From positions 1,752,001 through 1,816,000 of the forward strand of contig NZ_CP150496.1 of the NCBI RefSeq assembly GCF_038019025.1: 64,000 nucleotides of DNA, given 5' to 3'. The notes under the pieces were generated by a model that did no database searches, had not been told where the DNA came from, and saw only the letters and a program-made list of their open reading frames with translations. A program made the translations under genes and the position numbers. Position 1 is the stretch's first letter. Every line of letters begins with the position of its first letter. Source of the DNA: Polaribacter marinaquae (GTDB lineage Bacteria > Bacteroidota > Bacteroidia > Flavobacteriales > Flavobacteriaceae). Shown here piece after piece: positions 23,289 through 32,114 of this stretch.

Positions 23289-25301
23289 TTATAAACCTGC
23301 ACTTTTCCAAGTCCAAGTAGAAACATCTACTTTAGTTCCTGTTTTATAGTCTGCTGTAGTTGTTGCTGCAGCACCATCTATAATAACATTTGCTAAAGGA
23401 CCATTGTCTTTCATATCGATGTTCTTAGCATAACCTTCTAACCAAATGTTAGTAATAGTTGCACCAGAAGTCTTTTTAAATTGTAAAGCAGTACCATCTA
23501 CAGTAGAAATAGCAGTTAAGTTTACAAACTTAGGGTTTCCATTAGCTTTATCACCTTCAAAAGCAGTAGAAAAACCAGATTTTGTATGAGAAATGTAAGT
23601 ATTAGTTACAGTACCATTCCATCCTTCTGTCCAGTCTACAGAATCATCTTCGTTATTTTCTAAGTATAAGTTTGAAGCAGAAACTGTTCCACCGAAAAAC
23701 TCTACACCATCATCTGCACCATCAACTACAGAAATGTTTTCTACAGTTGTACCAGAACCTACAGCGTAAAAAGAAACTCCGTTGTATTGAGATTCAGAAT
23801 TAATCTGAGCACCTGTTCCTTTAATTACTAAGTACTTGATAGATCCAGAGTCATCCGCATCTTCTGTTCCACCGTAAATAAAACCACCAACTTCTGCTTC
23901 TGCATTAACACCCGCAGATGTTGTTGCTTTACCACAAATTGTTAATCCACCCCAATCTCCTGGCTCACCAGAAGCAGAAGCAATAACTACTGGGTTAGTT
24001 GCAGTACCTTGAATATCTATTTTACCACCTTGTAAAACTGCAATGTAAACACCAGTTCCACCATTTCTTGCAGTAATTTTTGTTCCTGCAGGAATTGTTA
24101 AAGTTGCACCAGATTGTACAATGTAAGAAGAGTTTAATGTATAGTTAACAGAAGCGTCTAAAGTTACATCTGTAGTTACAGCACCTTGTAAAGCACTAGT
24201 TTCAAAAGATAAATCTGTTGGTACCCAATCGAATGCAGAAGCTGCAACAGTTGGTACAACAGTAGTGTTTAATGTATAGAAGTACTCACCTGAAGCAGTC
24301 ATTTCTTCTTCTGTAGCTAAAGCAACTGGCGTGTATCCATCAGAAAAAACTACGTTAGAAGTAGCACCACCATCTGCCATATCTAAATCTACATCATAAC
24401 CACTTAAAGATAATCCAGTGATTGTTCCTCCAGAATTCTTTTTAAATTGTAAAGCTTTACCACCAACAGTAGAAATAGCTGTAATATCGTTAAATTTAGG
24501 ATTTCCGTTATCTTTATCTCCTTCAAAAACTGTAGAAAAACCAGATTTAGTATGAGAAATATAAGCAGTACTTACTGTTCCGTTCCATCCTTCTGTCCAA
24601 TCAATAGAATCATCTTCGTTGTTTTCTAAGTATAAGTTAGAAACAGAAACTGTACCTCCAAAAAATTCTACACCGTCATCAGAACCATCTATAACTGCAA
24701 CATTATCTACAGTTGTACCAGAACCTACAGCGTAAAAAGAAACTCCGTTATATTGAGATGTTAAGCTAATTTGAGCTCCTGTACCTTTAATAACCAAATA
24801 GCTAATAGAACCAGAACTGTCTTGATCGTTAGTACCCCCATAAATAAAACCACCAACTTCTGCTTCTGCATCTACACCCGCAGTTGTTGTAGCTTCTCCG
24901 CAAAGAGTTAAACCACCCCAATCACCAGGATTACCTGAAGCTGAAGACATAATTACTGGAGATGATGCTGTACCTTGAATGTCTATTTGACCACCTTGTA
25001 AAACTGCAATAAAAACACTTGTTCCGTTGTTTAATGCCTGAATTTTAGTTCCTGCAGGAATTGTTAATTTAGCACCAGAATCAATTGTAAAAGATGCATT
25101 TAAGTTATATGCTACACCAGGATCTAAAGTATAATCTTCATCTAAGTTACCATTCATTATTCCAACCTTTAAGTTTTCAATAACTTCAGATTCGTTACCT
25201 GGTAAAATAATACCTGGCTCATCACTACCACAATTGGTTAATGTTAAAGTAGCTATCGAAAAAGCTACGATGTTAAGAATTTTAAAAACTGATTTTTTCA
25301 T
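23289..25301 (-). CDS. Surface-type lipoprotein with duplicated parallel beta-helix module
   Basis: The 670-residue protein has a lipoprotein signal ending LTNCGSDEPG. The rest is two copies of one ~300-residue module (966-bp period). Each has LTIPAGTKI, IAVLQGGxIDIQGTA, GNPGDWGGLTLCG-type, AEAEVGGFIYGGT, QYNGVSFYAVGSGTTV, DDGVEFFGGTVS and NNEDDSxDWTEGWNGTV motifs. The rung-like Gly/Asn/Asp pattern points to a right-handed beta-helix. It has no T9SS tail. It follows a TonB receptor gene (131-bp gap), as substrate-capturing lipoproteins of SusC/SusD-like pairs do, though it is not a SusD homologue. With phosphate transport genes next door, it may capture a phosphate-containing compound, which is inference. 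Confidence 0.85.
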   Translation of the reverse strand: MKKSVFKILNIVAFSIATLTLTNCGSDEPGIILPGNESEVIENLKVGIMNGNLDEDYTLDPGVAYNLNASFTIDSGAKLTIPAGTKIQALNNGTSVFIAVLQGGQIDIQGTASSPVIMSSASGNPGDWGGLTLCGEATTTAGVDAEAEVGGFIYGGTNDQDSSGSISYLVIKGTGAQISLTSQYNGVSFYAVGSGTTVDNVAVIDGSDDGVEFFGGTVSVSNLYLENNEDDSIDWTEGWNGTVSTAYISHTKSGFSTVFEGDKDNGNPKFNDITAISTVGGKALQFKKNSGGTITGLSLSGYDVDLDMADGGATSNVVFSDGYTPVALATEEEMTASGEYFYTLNTTVVPTVAASAFDWVPTDLSFETSALQGAVTTDVTLDASVNYTLNSSYIVQSGATLTIPAGTKITARNGGTGVYIAVLQGGKIDIQGTATNPVVIASASGEPGDWGGLTICGKATTSAGVNAEAEVGGFIYGGTEDADDSGSIKYLVIKGTGAQINSESQYNGVSFYAVGSGTTVENISVVDGADDGVEFFGGTVSASNLYLENNEDDSVDWTEGWNGTVTNTYISHTKSGFSTAFEGDKANGNPKFVNLTAISTVDGTALQFKKTSGATITNIWLEGYAKNIDMKDNGPLANVIIDGAAATTTADYKTGTKVDVSTWTWKSAGL

Positions 25302-25408
25302 TGTATTTTGTTTGATTTTTAATTTTCCACAAAGAAATCAACTATTCCTTTTCTTTTCTTTATGTAAATATTAATCCTATGTTAGTATTTGCTACTAAAA
25401 CTACTCTT

Positions 25409-25426
25409 TTGTTAAGTAATCGTTAA
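25409..25426 (-). promoter_or_regulatory. Pho-box-like direct repeat before the beta-helix lipoprotein gene
   Basis: On the minus strand the sequence reads TTAACGA-TTAC-TTAACAA, two heptamers with 11-bp period, the geometry of PhoB/PhoP sites. A near -7 match (TAGTTTTA) follows a few bases downstream. It lies just after the TonB receptor stop codon. Confidence 0.4.
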
Positions 25427-25432
25427 CCTCTA

Positions 25433-28183
25433 TTAGAAACTGTATTTTATACTTAATGTAAGTCTACTTCCTTTCTTATAAGACAATACTGTTTGGTTTG
25501 TTTCTACCTCTGTAATTAAGTCTCTAACTTTTTGAGTTTGTTTAATTTCTGGGTTTAATAAGTTTCTACCTACAAACTTTACAACTAAATTATCTGTAAG
25601 TTTTTTACTTACAACTAAGTCTAAAGCAACAAATCCTTTTTCTAATATTTCGTCATTATATAATGATGCACTATTTGCAAAATCTTCTGGAGAACCCAAT
25701 GCGAATATTTTATCTGAAGAATAGTTACCAGTTAAAGTCGTAATAAATTCCTTTTCTTCTTTATTGCTATAACTTAAAGAACTATTTATAATAAAATCTG
25801 AAGCGCCTTGTAAACTAGATTCTGTAATATTTTTGTATTGAAAATCTTTTAATAAATCTTGTTTTAACCACATTTTTGTAACGTTACCAGTTATGTTTAA
25901 AATACCTTCGTCGTCGTCATTTTTAATTAAATCTGTTTTAGCTTCAAATTCTAAACCATACACTTCTGCTTCATCACCTGTATTAGAATATACAAAGTTA
26001 CCAGAAGAACCTCTTGCTTGCGCTAAGTTAATTGGGTTAATAATTTGCTTGTAAAATGCAGTTGCAGAAAATAACTGCCCTCTTTGAGGAAACATTTCAT
26101 ATTTTAAATCTAAGTTATAGATATCAGATTTTTCTAAATTAGGGTTTCCTTTGATTACACGACCTGTAGGAGAAACATACTCAAAAGGTGCTAATTCTTT
26201 AAATTCTGGTAAAGTTTGTGTAATACTAGATGCAAAACGTAAATATTGATTTTCTTTAATTTCATATTTTAAATTTACACTTGGGTATAAACTCTCGTAA
26301 ACTCTATTAATTGTTCCAAATCTACCAACATAGTTTGTAACGTCCCAAGTAACATCTAACTCGTCTCTTTCATAACGTAAACCTAAATTACCAGAAAACT
26401 TTTCATTCAATTGAAAATCGAAGTTTACATAACCTGCCATAATATCTAAATCTGCATTGTATCTATCTACTTCACCAACTCTTAATCTTAAACCATTATT
26501 AAAATTAGTTGGTGTAAATGTTTCTGATAAATCATCTATAGAAGGTGCTGTAAAATCTTTAGCTCTAACCCCAACAAATAAAGATTTAAAAGTTCTTTCT
26601 TTATGTCTAAAGTTTACACCATAATTTAAAGAATATGGTTTGTCATCATCTTCATTTTTGGCACCTAAAGCCCATTTATTTTCTATAAAAGCAGTATATT
26701 CTTTATCTTGAATTTTCTGAGTAGATTTTCTTTGCTGATAATCACCAACGTGAGAATACTGAATTAAAGGTGAATTTGTAATATCTAAAATATTCACCTC
26801 GTTTCTAATTCTGTTTGGTTCTTCTGCTAATACAAAGTTGTAACCTCCGGCCCAATTTATTGTATTACTTTCATTCCATTTATGTTCTCCCATTAACTGG
26901 TTTACAAACATTGTTGTTTGCTTAAAGTTTTGATCTCTTACAAAAGCTCCTTCTTCTTGCGGATCTTGATCAAAAACATAACCCAAACCATTTCTACCTT
27001 GTTCGTACAAGTTTGTTGTACCTGTATTTACAAAAAGTGTGTTGTATTTAAGTTTGTTATTATCGTTTAATTTTATTTTAAAGTTTACATAACCTGTAGT
27101 ATTTGCTACAGAACTATATTGTTCTGCATCAGAAAAACGATTATCTAATACATTAGATCTGTAAGAATTAAAAACACCTTTTTGGTGTGTAAAAGATTTT
27201 GAATGAGAACCTGTTAAGAAAACAGCTACATCTTTACCTAAAACCGTAAACTTATTTGCAGCAGTAAAAGAACCACTAAAATTAATTGGGGTAGACATTG
27301 CTTCTGTGCCCCAACCTTGGTTTGTTATTAAATCTTGTAAAGCAAATGTTTTTTTATGAAAACCTAAAGTTACATCGTTATTAATAACAGGAGTTCTAAA
27401 ATCTTCTGAAAGACCTGCTACATTTGTATTTGTACCACCAGATACAGTAATAGAAAAACCTTTTTTTGTATATTCTTTAGAACCTATATCTACATTACCA
27501 GAACCCTGGTCTGCATAACTAAAAGTAGTATATGTTTTACTAATACCTACATTTTTAATAACACTTGTAGAAAATAAATTTAAATTGATGTTTTTGTTAG
27601 ATACATCATCCGAAGGAATTGGCAAACCATTCATAGTAGTAGATAAATATCTATCTCCTAAACCTCTAATATATATACTTCCTGTACCTTCACTTTTAGT
27701 AACACCAGAAATTTTAGTTGTAGCATTTGCAGCGTTAGAAACACCAACTTTAGCCAATGTTTGTGCACCAATACTTTCTTTAATAACTGTTGCTTTTTTC
27801 TGCTCTAATAATAAAGCATTAGCAGATTCTTTACTTGTTGATGTTTTGATAACAACCTCATCTAAACCTACACCTTCTTCGGCAGACATAACCTGATTTA
27901 AAACTACAGTTTCACCAGACTTAATTGTAAATGTTTTCTCTACAGTTTTGTATCCTAAAAAACTAAAAGAAACTACATGAGTTCCGGCAGGAACTTTAAT
28001 AGAATAATTTCCATCAAAATCTGTAGTTGCTCCAATGCTAGTTCCTTTTATAAATACATTTGCAAAAGGCAAAGGATCATTATTTGTTTCTTTATCGGTT
28101 AATAAACCTTTTAAAGTTCCTTTGTCTTGTGCTGTTAATACTTGACTTAATGCTATTAAAGCAATAAATAAAAATTTCTTCAT
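25433..28183 (-). CDS. TonB-dependent outer-membrane receptor with carboxypeptidase-like N-domain
   Basis: The 916-residue protein has a signal peptide (MKKFLFIALIALSQVLTAQ) and a carboxypeptidase-D regulatory-like domain (about 22-105: GTLKGLLTDKETNNDPLPFA, then TDFDGNYSIKVPAGTHVVSF). A plug domain follows (about 120-240: GVTKSEGTGSIYIRGLGDRY) and then a 22-strand barrel to the C-terminal Phe (LTLSIKYSF). Such receptors import bulky or scarce nutrients across the outer membrane using TonB/ExbBD energy. Downstream is the beta-helix lipoprotein. Upstream, across a 334-bp divergent gap, are a phosphate-porin-like gene and a PiT transporter gene. A phosphate or organophosphate substrate is therefore likely but not shown. 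Confidence 0.92.
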   Translation of the reverse strand: MKKFLFIALIALSQVLTAQDKGTLKGLLTDKETNNDPLPFANVFIKGTSIGATTDFDGNYSIKVPAGTHVVSFSFLGYKTVEKTFTIKSGETVVLNQVMSAEEGVGLDEVVIKTSTSKESANALLLEQKKATVIKESIGAQTLAKVGVSNAANATTKISGVTKSEGTGSIYIRGLGDRYLSTTMNGLPIPSDDVSNKNINLNLFSTSVIKNVGISKTYTTFSYADQGSGNVDIGSKEYTKKGFSITVSGGTNTNVAGLSEDFRTPVINNDVTLGFHKKTFALQDLITNQGWGTEAMSTPINFSGSFTAANKFTVLGKDVAVFLTGSHSKSFTHQKGVFNSYRSNVLDNRFSDAEQYSSVANTTGYVNFKIKLNDNNKLKYNTLFVNTGTTNLYEQGRNGLGYVFDQDPQEEGAFVRDQNFKQTTMFVNQLMGEHKWNESNTINWAGGYNFVLAEEPNRIRNEVNILDITNSPLIQYSHVGDYQQRKSTQKIQDKEYTAFIENKWALGAKNEDDDKPYSLNYGVNFRHKERTFKSLFVGVRAKDFTAPSIDDLSETFTPTNFNNGLRLRVGEVDRYNADLDIMAGYVNFDFQLNEKFSGNLGLRYERDELDVTWDVTNYVGRFGTINRVYESLYPSVNLKYEIKENQYLRFASSITQTLPEFKELAPFEYVSPTGRVIKGNPNLEKSDIYNLDLKYEMFPQRGQLFSATAFYKQIINPINLAQARGSSGNFVYSNTGDEAEVYGLEFEAKTDLIKNDDDEGILNITGNVTKMWLKQDLLKDFQYKNITESSLQGASDFIINSSLSYSNKEEKEFITTLTGNYSSDKIFALGSPEDFANSASLYNDEILEKGFVALDLVVSKKLTDNLVVKFVGRNLLNPEIKQTQKVRDLITEVETNQTVLSYKKGSRLTLSIKYSF

Positions 28184-28265
28184 TTTTGTATATTATTTAC
28201 TTTGGCAAAAGTCCGTTAGATTTGTAAAGTCTATGTTAGTTGTAAATTATGATTCTATTACAGAA

Positions 28266-28283
28266 ACATTAATTAAATGTTAA
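28266..28283 (-). promoter_or_regulatory. Weaker Pho-box-like repeat upstream of the TonB receptor gene
   Basis: On the minus strand the sequence reads TTAACAT-TTAA-TTAATGT, an 11-bp period with a degenerate second heptamer. It lies 83 bp before the receptor start. AT-rich background makes a chance match possible. Confidence 0.3.
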
Positions 28284-28344
28284 TTTCAAGAAATAGTTAA
28301 CAGTATTTTAATTTTTAAAAAACATTAATTTTAAGCTAATGAAA

Positions 28345-28450
28345 GATATTTGTAGAAATCTTTAAGATATAAGTCATCATATATTAATATGTTTTTGTCA
28401 ACTATTATTTATGACTTACTGCCTTTGGCCAAGGCAGTTTTTTTGTTTTT
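28345..28450 (+). ncRNA. Candidate small RNA (or leader attenuator) in the divergent phosphate-locus gap
   Basis: No rightward gene lies upstream, yet a strong rightward terminator stands at 28418-28450. A near-consensus -7 box (GATATTTG, 28345-28352) would start a transcript near 28358, giving about 90 nt. AAGTCAT (28371-28377) can pair with ATGACTT (28411-28417) to form a closing stem just before the terminator hairpin. Alternatively this is an attenuator in a longer leader of the porin gene. The rest of the 28184-28517 gap holds only the Pho-box-like repeats. Confidence 0.4.
28418..28450 (+). terminator. Orphan intrinsic terminator between divergent genes
   Basis: The stem ACTGCCTT/AAGGCAGT (28418-28425 and 28431-28438) with a TGGCC loop is followed by an almost unbroken T run to 28450. 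It points rightward, but no rightward reading frame precedes it. Confidence 0.8.
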
Positions 28451-28461
28451 TTAATACTACT

Positions 28462-28479
28462 TTAACATTAACTTAACAT
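28462..28479 (+). promoter_or_regulatory. Pho-box-like direct repeat before the phosphate porin gene
   Basis: The sequence TTAACAT-TAAC-TTAACAT has two identical heptamers at 11-bp period, centred about 48 bp before the start codon. TTAACA is also the PhoP half-site of Bacillus. A weak -7 candidate (GTTCTTTG, 28488-28495) follows. The second heptamer also belongs to the palindrome TTAAC-ATT-GTTAA. Confidence 0.45.
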
Positions 28480-28517
28480 TGTTAATGGTTCTTTGTACCC
28501 GACAAAAACTATTAATT

Positions 28518-29726
28518 ATGAAATTATTAATGCTGCGTAAAGTAGTAATATTAAGCTGTATTTACCTATGTATCAATACAAATGCACAAGAAACCAATGC
28601 ACCTAAATTTGGAAAAGGTCTTTTTAATCTAGTAGGAAAAGACAGTACTTGGTCTATGAAAGTAGGTCTAAGATTTCAAACACTTGCAACTTCTAGTTGG
28701 GACGTTAATAATGGTCTTTCAAACCCAGAATCTTCTTTTTTAATTAGAAGGTCTCGTTTAAAATTTGATGGTTTTGCATATTCACCAAAATTAAAATATA
28801 AAGTAGAATTAGGTTTATCTAATAGAGATCAATCTGGTGCTTCACAATACACTAGTAATGCTCCTAGATATATTTTAGATGCTGTATTAAAATGGAATTT
28901 TGCAGGAAATTTTGTACTTTGGTTTGGACAAACAAAATTACCTGGTAACAGAGAGCGTGTTATTTCTTCTGCAAACATGCAACAAGTAGACAGATCTTTA
29001 CTTAATAGTAGATTTAATATAGATAGAGATATTGGTATACAATTAAGGCATCACTTTAATCTTACAGAAACATTTATTGTAAAAGAAATATTTTCTATTG
29101 CGCAAGGTGAAGGTAGAAACATTACGACTGGTAATATTGGTGGTCATCAATACACAACTAGATTAGAATTGTTACCATTCGGAAACTTTGCAGGTAAAGG
29201 AGATTATAAAGGAAGTGATTTAAAGTTTGAACAAAAACCTAAGTTAGCATTAGGTATTGCTTATGATTTTAACAATGACGCTTCTAAAACAAGAAGTAAC
29301 CAAGGCTCTTATATGTTAAACGATACAGGTTTTTATTCAACAAATATTTCTACATTATTTATTGATGCAATGTATAAACATAAAGGATTTTCTTTAATGG
29401 CAGAGTATGCTAACAGAACTGCAGAAGACGCTTTAGCAAAAAATTCTGATGGAACATTAACAGGGGATGAAGTGCAAGTTGGTAATGGCCTAAACTTACA
29501 ATCTGGTTATTTATTATCTAAAACCTTAGAGGTTTCTGCACGTTACACCAATATCACCTTAGATAAAAACATCACGGGTAAAGGTGCAGAAAATCAATAT
29601 ACATTAGGTTTATCAAAATATATTTCTGGTCATCAATTAAAAGTACAAACAGATTTAAGCTACACAGACATAGGCTTTAAGACTAATAAATTACTTTATA
29701 GATTACAAGTAGATATTCATTTTTAA
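28518..29726 (+). CDS. Phosphate-selective porin family protein (OprO/OprP-like)
   Basis: From the ATG at 28518 the protein is 402 residues. An in-frame ATG at 28479 would fall in the regulatory repeat and is unlikely. The signal peptide (MKLLMLRKVVILSCIYLCI..NA) is followed by a 16-strand-type porin with motifs of the family. These are KVGLRFQTLATSSWD, SSFLIRRSRLKFDGFAYSPK, FVLWFGQTKLPGNRERVISS and a C-terminal strand ending VDIHF. OprO/OprP relatives pass phosphate or pyrophosphate through the outer membrane; members in Bacteroidetes may be less selective. PiT follows 68 bp downstream, which supports phosphate as the substrate. Confidence 0.88.
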   Translation: MKLLMLRKVVILSCIYLCINTNAQETNAPKFGKGLFNLVGKDSTWSMKVGLRFQTLATSSWDVNNGLSNPESSFLIRRSRLKFDGFAYSPKLKYKVELGLSNRDQSGASQYTSNAPRYILDAVLKWNFAGNFVLWFGQTKLPGNRERVISSANMQQVDRSLLNSRFNIDRDIGIQLRHHFNLTETFIVKEIFSIAQGEGRNITTGNIGGHQYTTRLELLPFGNFAGKGDYKGSDLKFEQKPKLALGIAYDFNNDASKTRSNQGSYMLNDTGFYSTNISTLFIDAMYKHKGFSLMAEYANRTAEDALAKNSDGTLTGDEVQVGNGLNLQSGYLLSKTLEVSARYTNITLDKNITGKGAENQYTLGLSKYISGHQLKVQTDLSYTDIGFKTNKLLYRLQVDIHF

Positions 29727-29762
29727 TAACATAAAGGTAACATTCACAATATTTTGTGTTTG

Positions 29763-29770
29763 TAAATTTG
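29763..29770 (+). promoter_or_regulatory. -7 promoter element upstream of the PiT gene
   Basis: TAAATTTG exactly matches TAnnTTTG, 24 bp before the start codon, inside the porin-PiT gap. It may give the transporter a basal promoter separate from the porin promoter. Confidence 0.45.
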
Positions 29771-29794
29771 CAAAACTTAAATTAATCGAAGAAA

Positions 29795-32047
29795 ATGGGA
29801 GATCCATATATTTTAATGTTAGTCGCTTTAGCTGTTTTAGCTATAGTAGACTTAGTCGTAGGAGTTAGTAACGATGCTGTTAACTTCTTAAATTCTGCTA
29901 TTGGTTCTAAAGCAATATCAGTAAGAAACATCATGATTATAGCCAGTGTAGGTGTTTTTATGGGGGCTATAACCTCTAGTGGTATGATGGAAGTTGCACG
30001 TAAAGGTATTTTCAATCCAAATATGTTTATGTTTCAAGACATCATGTTCATTTTTATGGCAGTAATGATTACGGATATTTTACTATTAGATATTTTTAAT
30101 TCTCTTGGTATGCCAACCTCTACAACAGTTTCTATTGTATTTGAATTATTAGGAGCTGCAGTATGTATATCTTTAATTAAAATATCTGCAAATGACGCAC
30201 AAACTTTTTCTGATTTATGGAATTATATAAACCATGAAACTGCTACAAAAATTATTTTAGGAATTTTACTATCTGTTGTTGTTGCTTTTTCTGTTGGGGC
30301 TATCGTTCAATTTATATCTAGACTTATATACTCTTTTAATTTTGAAAAAAGAGCAACATATATAAATGCTTTATTTGGTGGTTTTGCAATTACAGCTATT
30401 ACTTACTTTATTATTATTAAAGGTATGAAAGGTACTCCTTTCTATAAAGATGTAAAGTTTTTAATTGAAGGAAATACTATCGCCATTATCGCTGGAAGCT
30501 TTGCCGTTTGGTCTTTAATCTCTCAGATTTTAATTAAAGTATTTAAAATTAATATATTAAAATTAATTATTGGTATTGGAACATTCTCTTTAGCTATGGC
30601 TTTTTCTGGTAATGATTTGGTAAACTTTGTAGGTGTACCAATTGCCGCTTGGAATTCTTATCAAGCATGGGAGGTTTCTGGTGTAGCCGCTGATGCTTTT
30701 TCTATGGGTGTTTTAGCCAAAAAAGTTCCATCAAATGTTTGGTTGTTATTAGTTGCAGGTGCAATTATGGTAGTAACATTATGGACATCAAGTAAGGCAC
30801 AAAATGTTATAAAAACTGGTATAGATTTATCTAGACAAGGAGAAGGACACGAGAAATTTAAACCAAACCCTTTATCTAGAGTTACTGTAAGAGCAGCAAT
30901 GGCAATAAATACTGGTATTAGTTATATTTTACCTAAATCTACTTTAAACTTTATAGACTCTAAATTTACTAAACCTGTTATAGAGTTACCTAAGGATAAA
31001 ACTTACGAATTACCAGCTTTTGATTTGGTTAGAGCTTCTGTAAATTTAATTGTAGCTGGTATTTTAATTTCTGTTGCTACATCTATGAAGTTACCTTTAT
31101 CTACAACATATGTAACATTTATGGTGGCAATGGGTACTTCTTTAGCAGATAGAGCTTGGGGAAGAGAAAGTGCTGTTTACAGAGTTGCAGGTGTTTTAAA
31201 TGTAATTGGTGGTTGGTTTTTAACTGCAATAACTGCATTTTTAGCTGCAGCCATAGTAGCTTATTTAATAAGTTGGGACATGATTATGATTCCTATTTTG
31301 TTAGCAGTCGTTGCTTTTCTAATAGGTAGAAATACTTTAATACATAGAAAGAAAACAAAAGAAGATAAAAAACAAATTTACATTGAAAGAGCCGAGTTAA
31401 TTACAATTAACGGAGTAATTGAAGAAAGCGCAGATCATATTTCTGGTGTTGCCAACAGAGTAAACAAATTGTATACAAATGTTGTTAACGATTTAGCTAA
31501 TCATGATTTAAACAAACTTCGTAAAACAGATAAACACGTTGGAAAACTAAATGATGAAATAGATAACCTAAAAGATGGTGTTTTCTATTTTATAAAATCT
31601 TTAGACGATACATCTGTGCAAGCTAGTAGGTTTTATGTTATGGTTTTAGGTTACTTACAAGATGTTGCGCAATCTATTAGTTATATTTCTAGAGCAAGCT
31701 ATAAACACGTAAATAATAACCATAAAAATTTAAAGAAAGGTCAGTTAAAAGATTTAAAACATATAGATCAAGAGTTATCATCTCTATTACTTAAGGTTGC
31801 AGATGTCTATGAAAAAAGAACTTTCGATAACTTAAGCGAAATTTTAATCGAAAAACAAGAACTATTTAAAAATGTTTCTGAATCTATAGAAAAACAAGTT
31901 TCTAGAATTAGAACAGATGAAACTAGCCCGAAAAACACAACTCTTTATTTTAGCTTATTGTTAGAAACAAAAGATTTAATTTCTGCTTTAATGAACCTTC
32001 TTAATACTTACGAAGAATTTTATTTAACAACAAAACAGAATAAATAA
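29795..32047 (+). CDS. Inorganic phosphate transporter PiT with fused PhoU-like domain
   Basis: The 750-residue protein joins a PiT cation-coupled phosphate transporter (about residues 1-525, ten to twelve helices) to a cytoplasmic helical PhoU/DUF47-like domain (about 530-750). PiT repeats the GxNDxxN-type signature: VVGVSNDAVNFLNSAIGSKA near the start and FSGNDLVNFVGVPIAA in the middle. The SLGMPTSTTVSIVFELLGA and KLPLSTTYVTFMVAMGTSLA loops are also typical. The C-terminal part has the long amphipathic helices of DUF47, which elsewhere is a separate gene (PiT accessory protein). It is second in the rightward phosphate pair after the porin and ends at a strong terminator. Confidence 0.93.
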   Translation: MGDPYILMLVALAVLAIVDLVVGVSNDAVNFLNSAIGSKAISVRNIMIIASVGVFMGAITSSGMMEVARKGIFNPNMFMFQDIMFIFMAVMITDILLLDIFNSLGMPTSTTVSIVFELLGAAVCISLIKISANDAQTFSDLWNYINHETATKIILGILLSVVVAFSVGAIVQFISRLIYSFNFEKRATYINALFGGFAITAITYFIIIKGMKGTPFYKDVKFLIEGNTIAIIAGSFAVWSLISQILIKVFKINILKLIIGIGTFSLAMAFSGNDLVNFVGVPIAAWNSYQAWEVSGVAADAFSMGVLAKKVPSNVWLLLVAGAIMVVTLWTSSKAQNVIKTGIDLSRQGEGHEKFKPNPLSRVTVRAAMAINTGISYILPKSTLNFIDSKFTKPVIELPKDKTYELPAFDLVRASVNLIVAGILISVATSMKLPLSTTYVTFMVAMGTSLADRAWGRESAVYRVAGVLNVIGGWFLTAITAFLAAAIVAYLISWDMIMIPILLAVVAFLIGRNTLIHRKKTKEDKKQIYIERAELITINGVIEESADHISGVANRVNKLYTNVVNDLANHDLNKLRKTDKHVGKLNDEIDNLKDGVFYFIKSLDDTSVQASRFYVMVLGYLQDVAQSISYISRASYKHVNNNHKNLKKGQLKDLKHIDQELSSLLLKVADVYEKRTFDNLSEILIEKQELFKNVSESIEKQVSRIRTDETSPKNTTLYFSLLLETKDLISALMNLLNTYEEFYLTTKQNK

Positions 32048-32060
32048 ATAGTCTATCATA

Positions 32061-32093
32061 AAAAAAACCTGAATTTTTAATTCAGGTTTTTTT
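32061..32093. terminator. Bidirectional terminator between PiT and patatin genes
   Basis: A 15-bp stem (32061-32075 with 32079-32093, core ACCTGAATT/AATTCAGGT) has a TTT loop and strong A/T tracts. It serves the converging gene ends at 32047 and 32115. Confidence 0.9.
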
Positions 32094-32114
32094 TATTCAA
32101 TTTTTAATTTTCTG

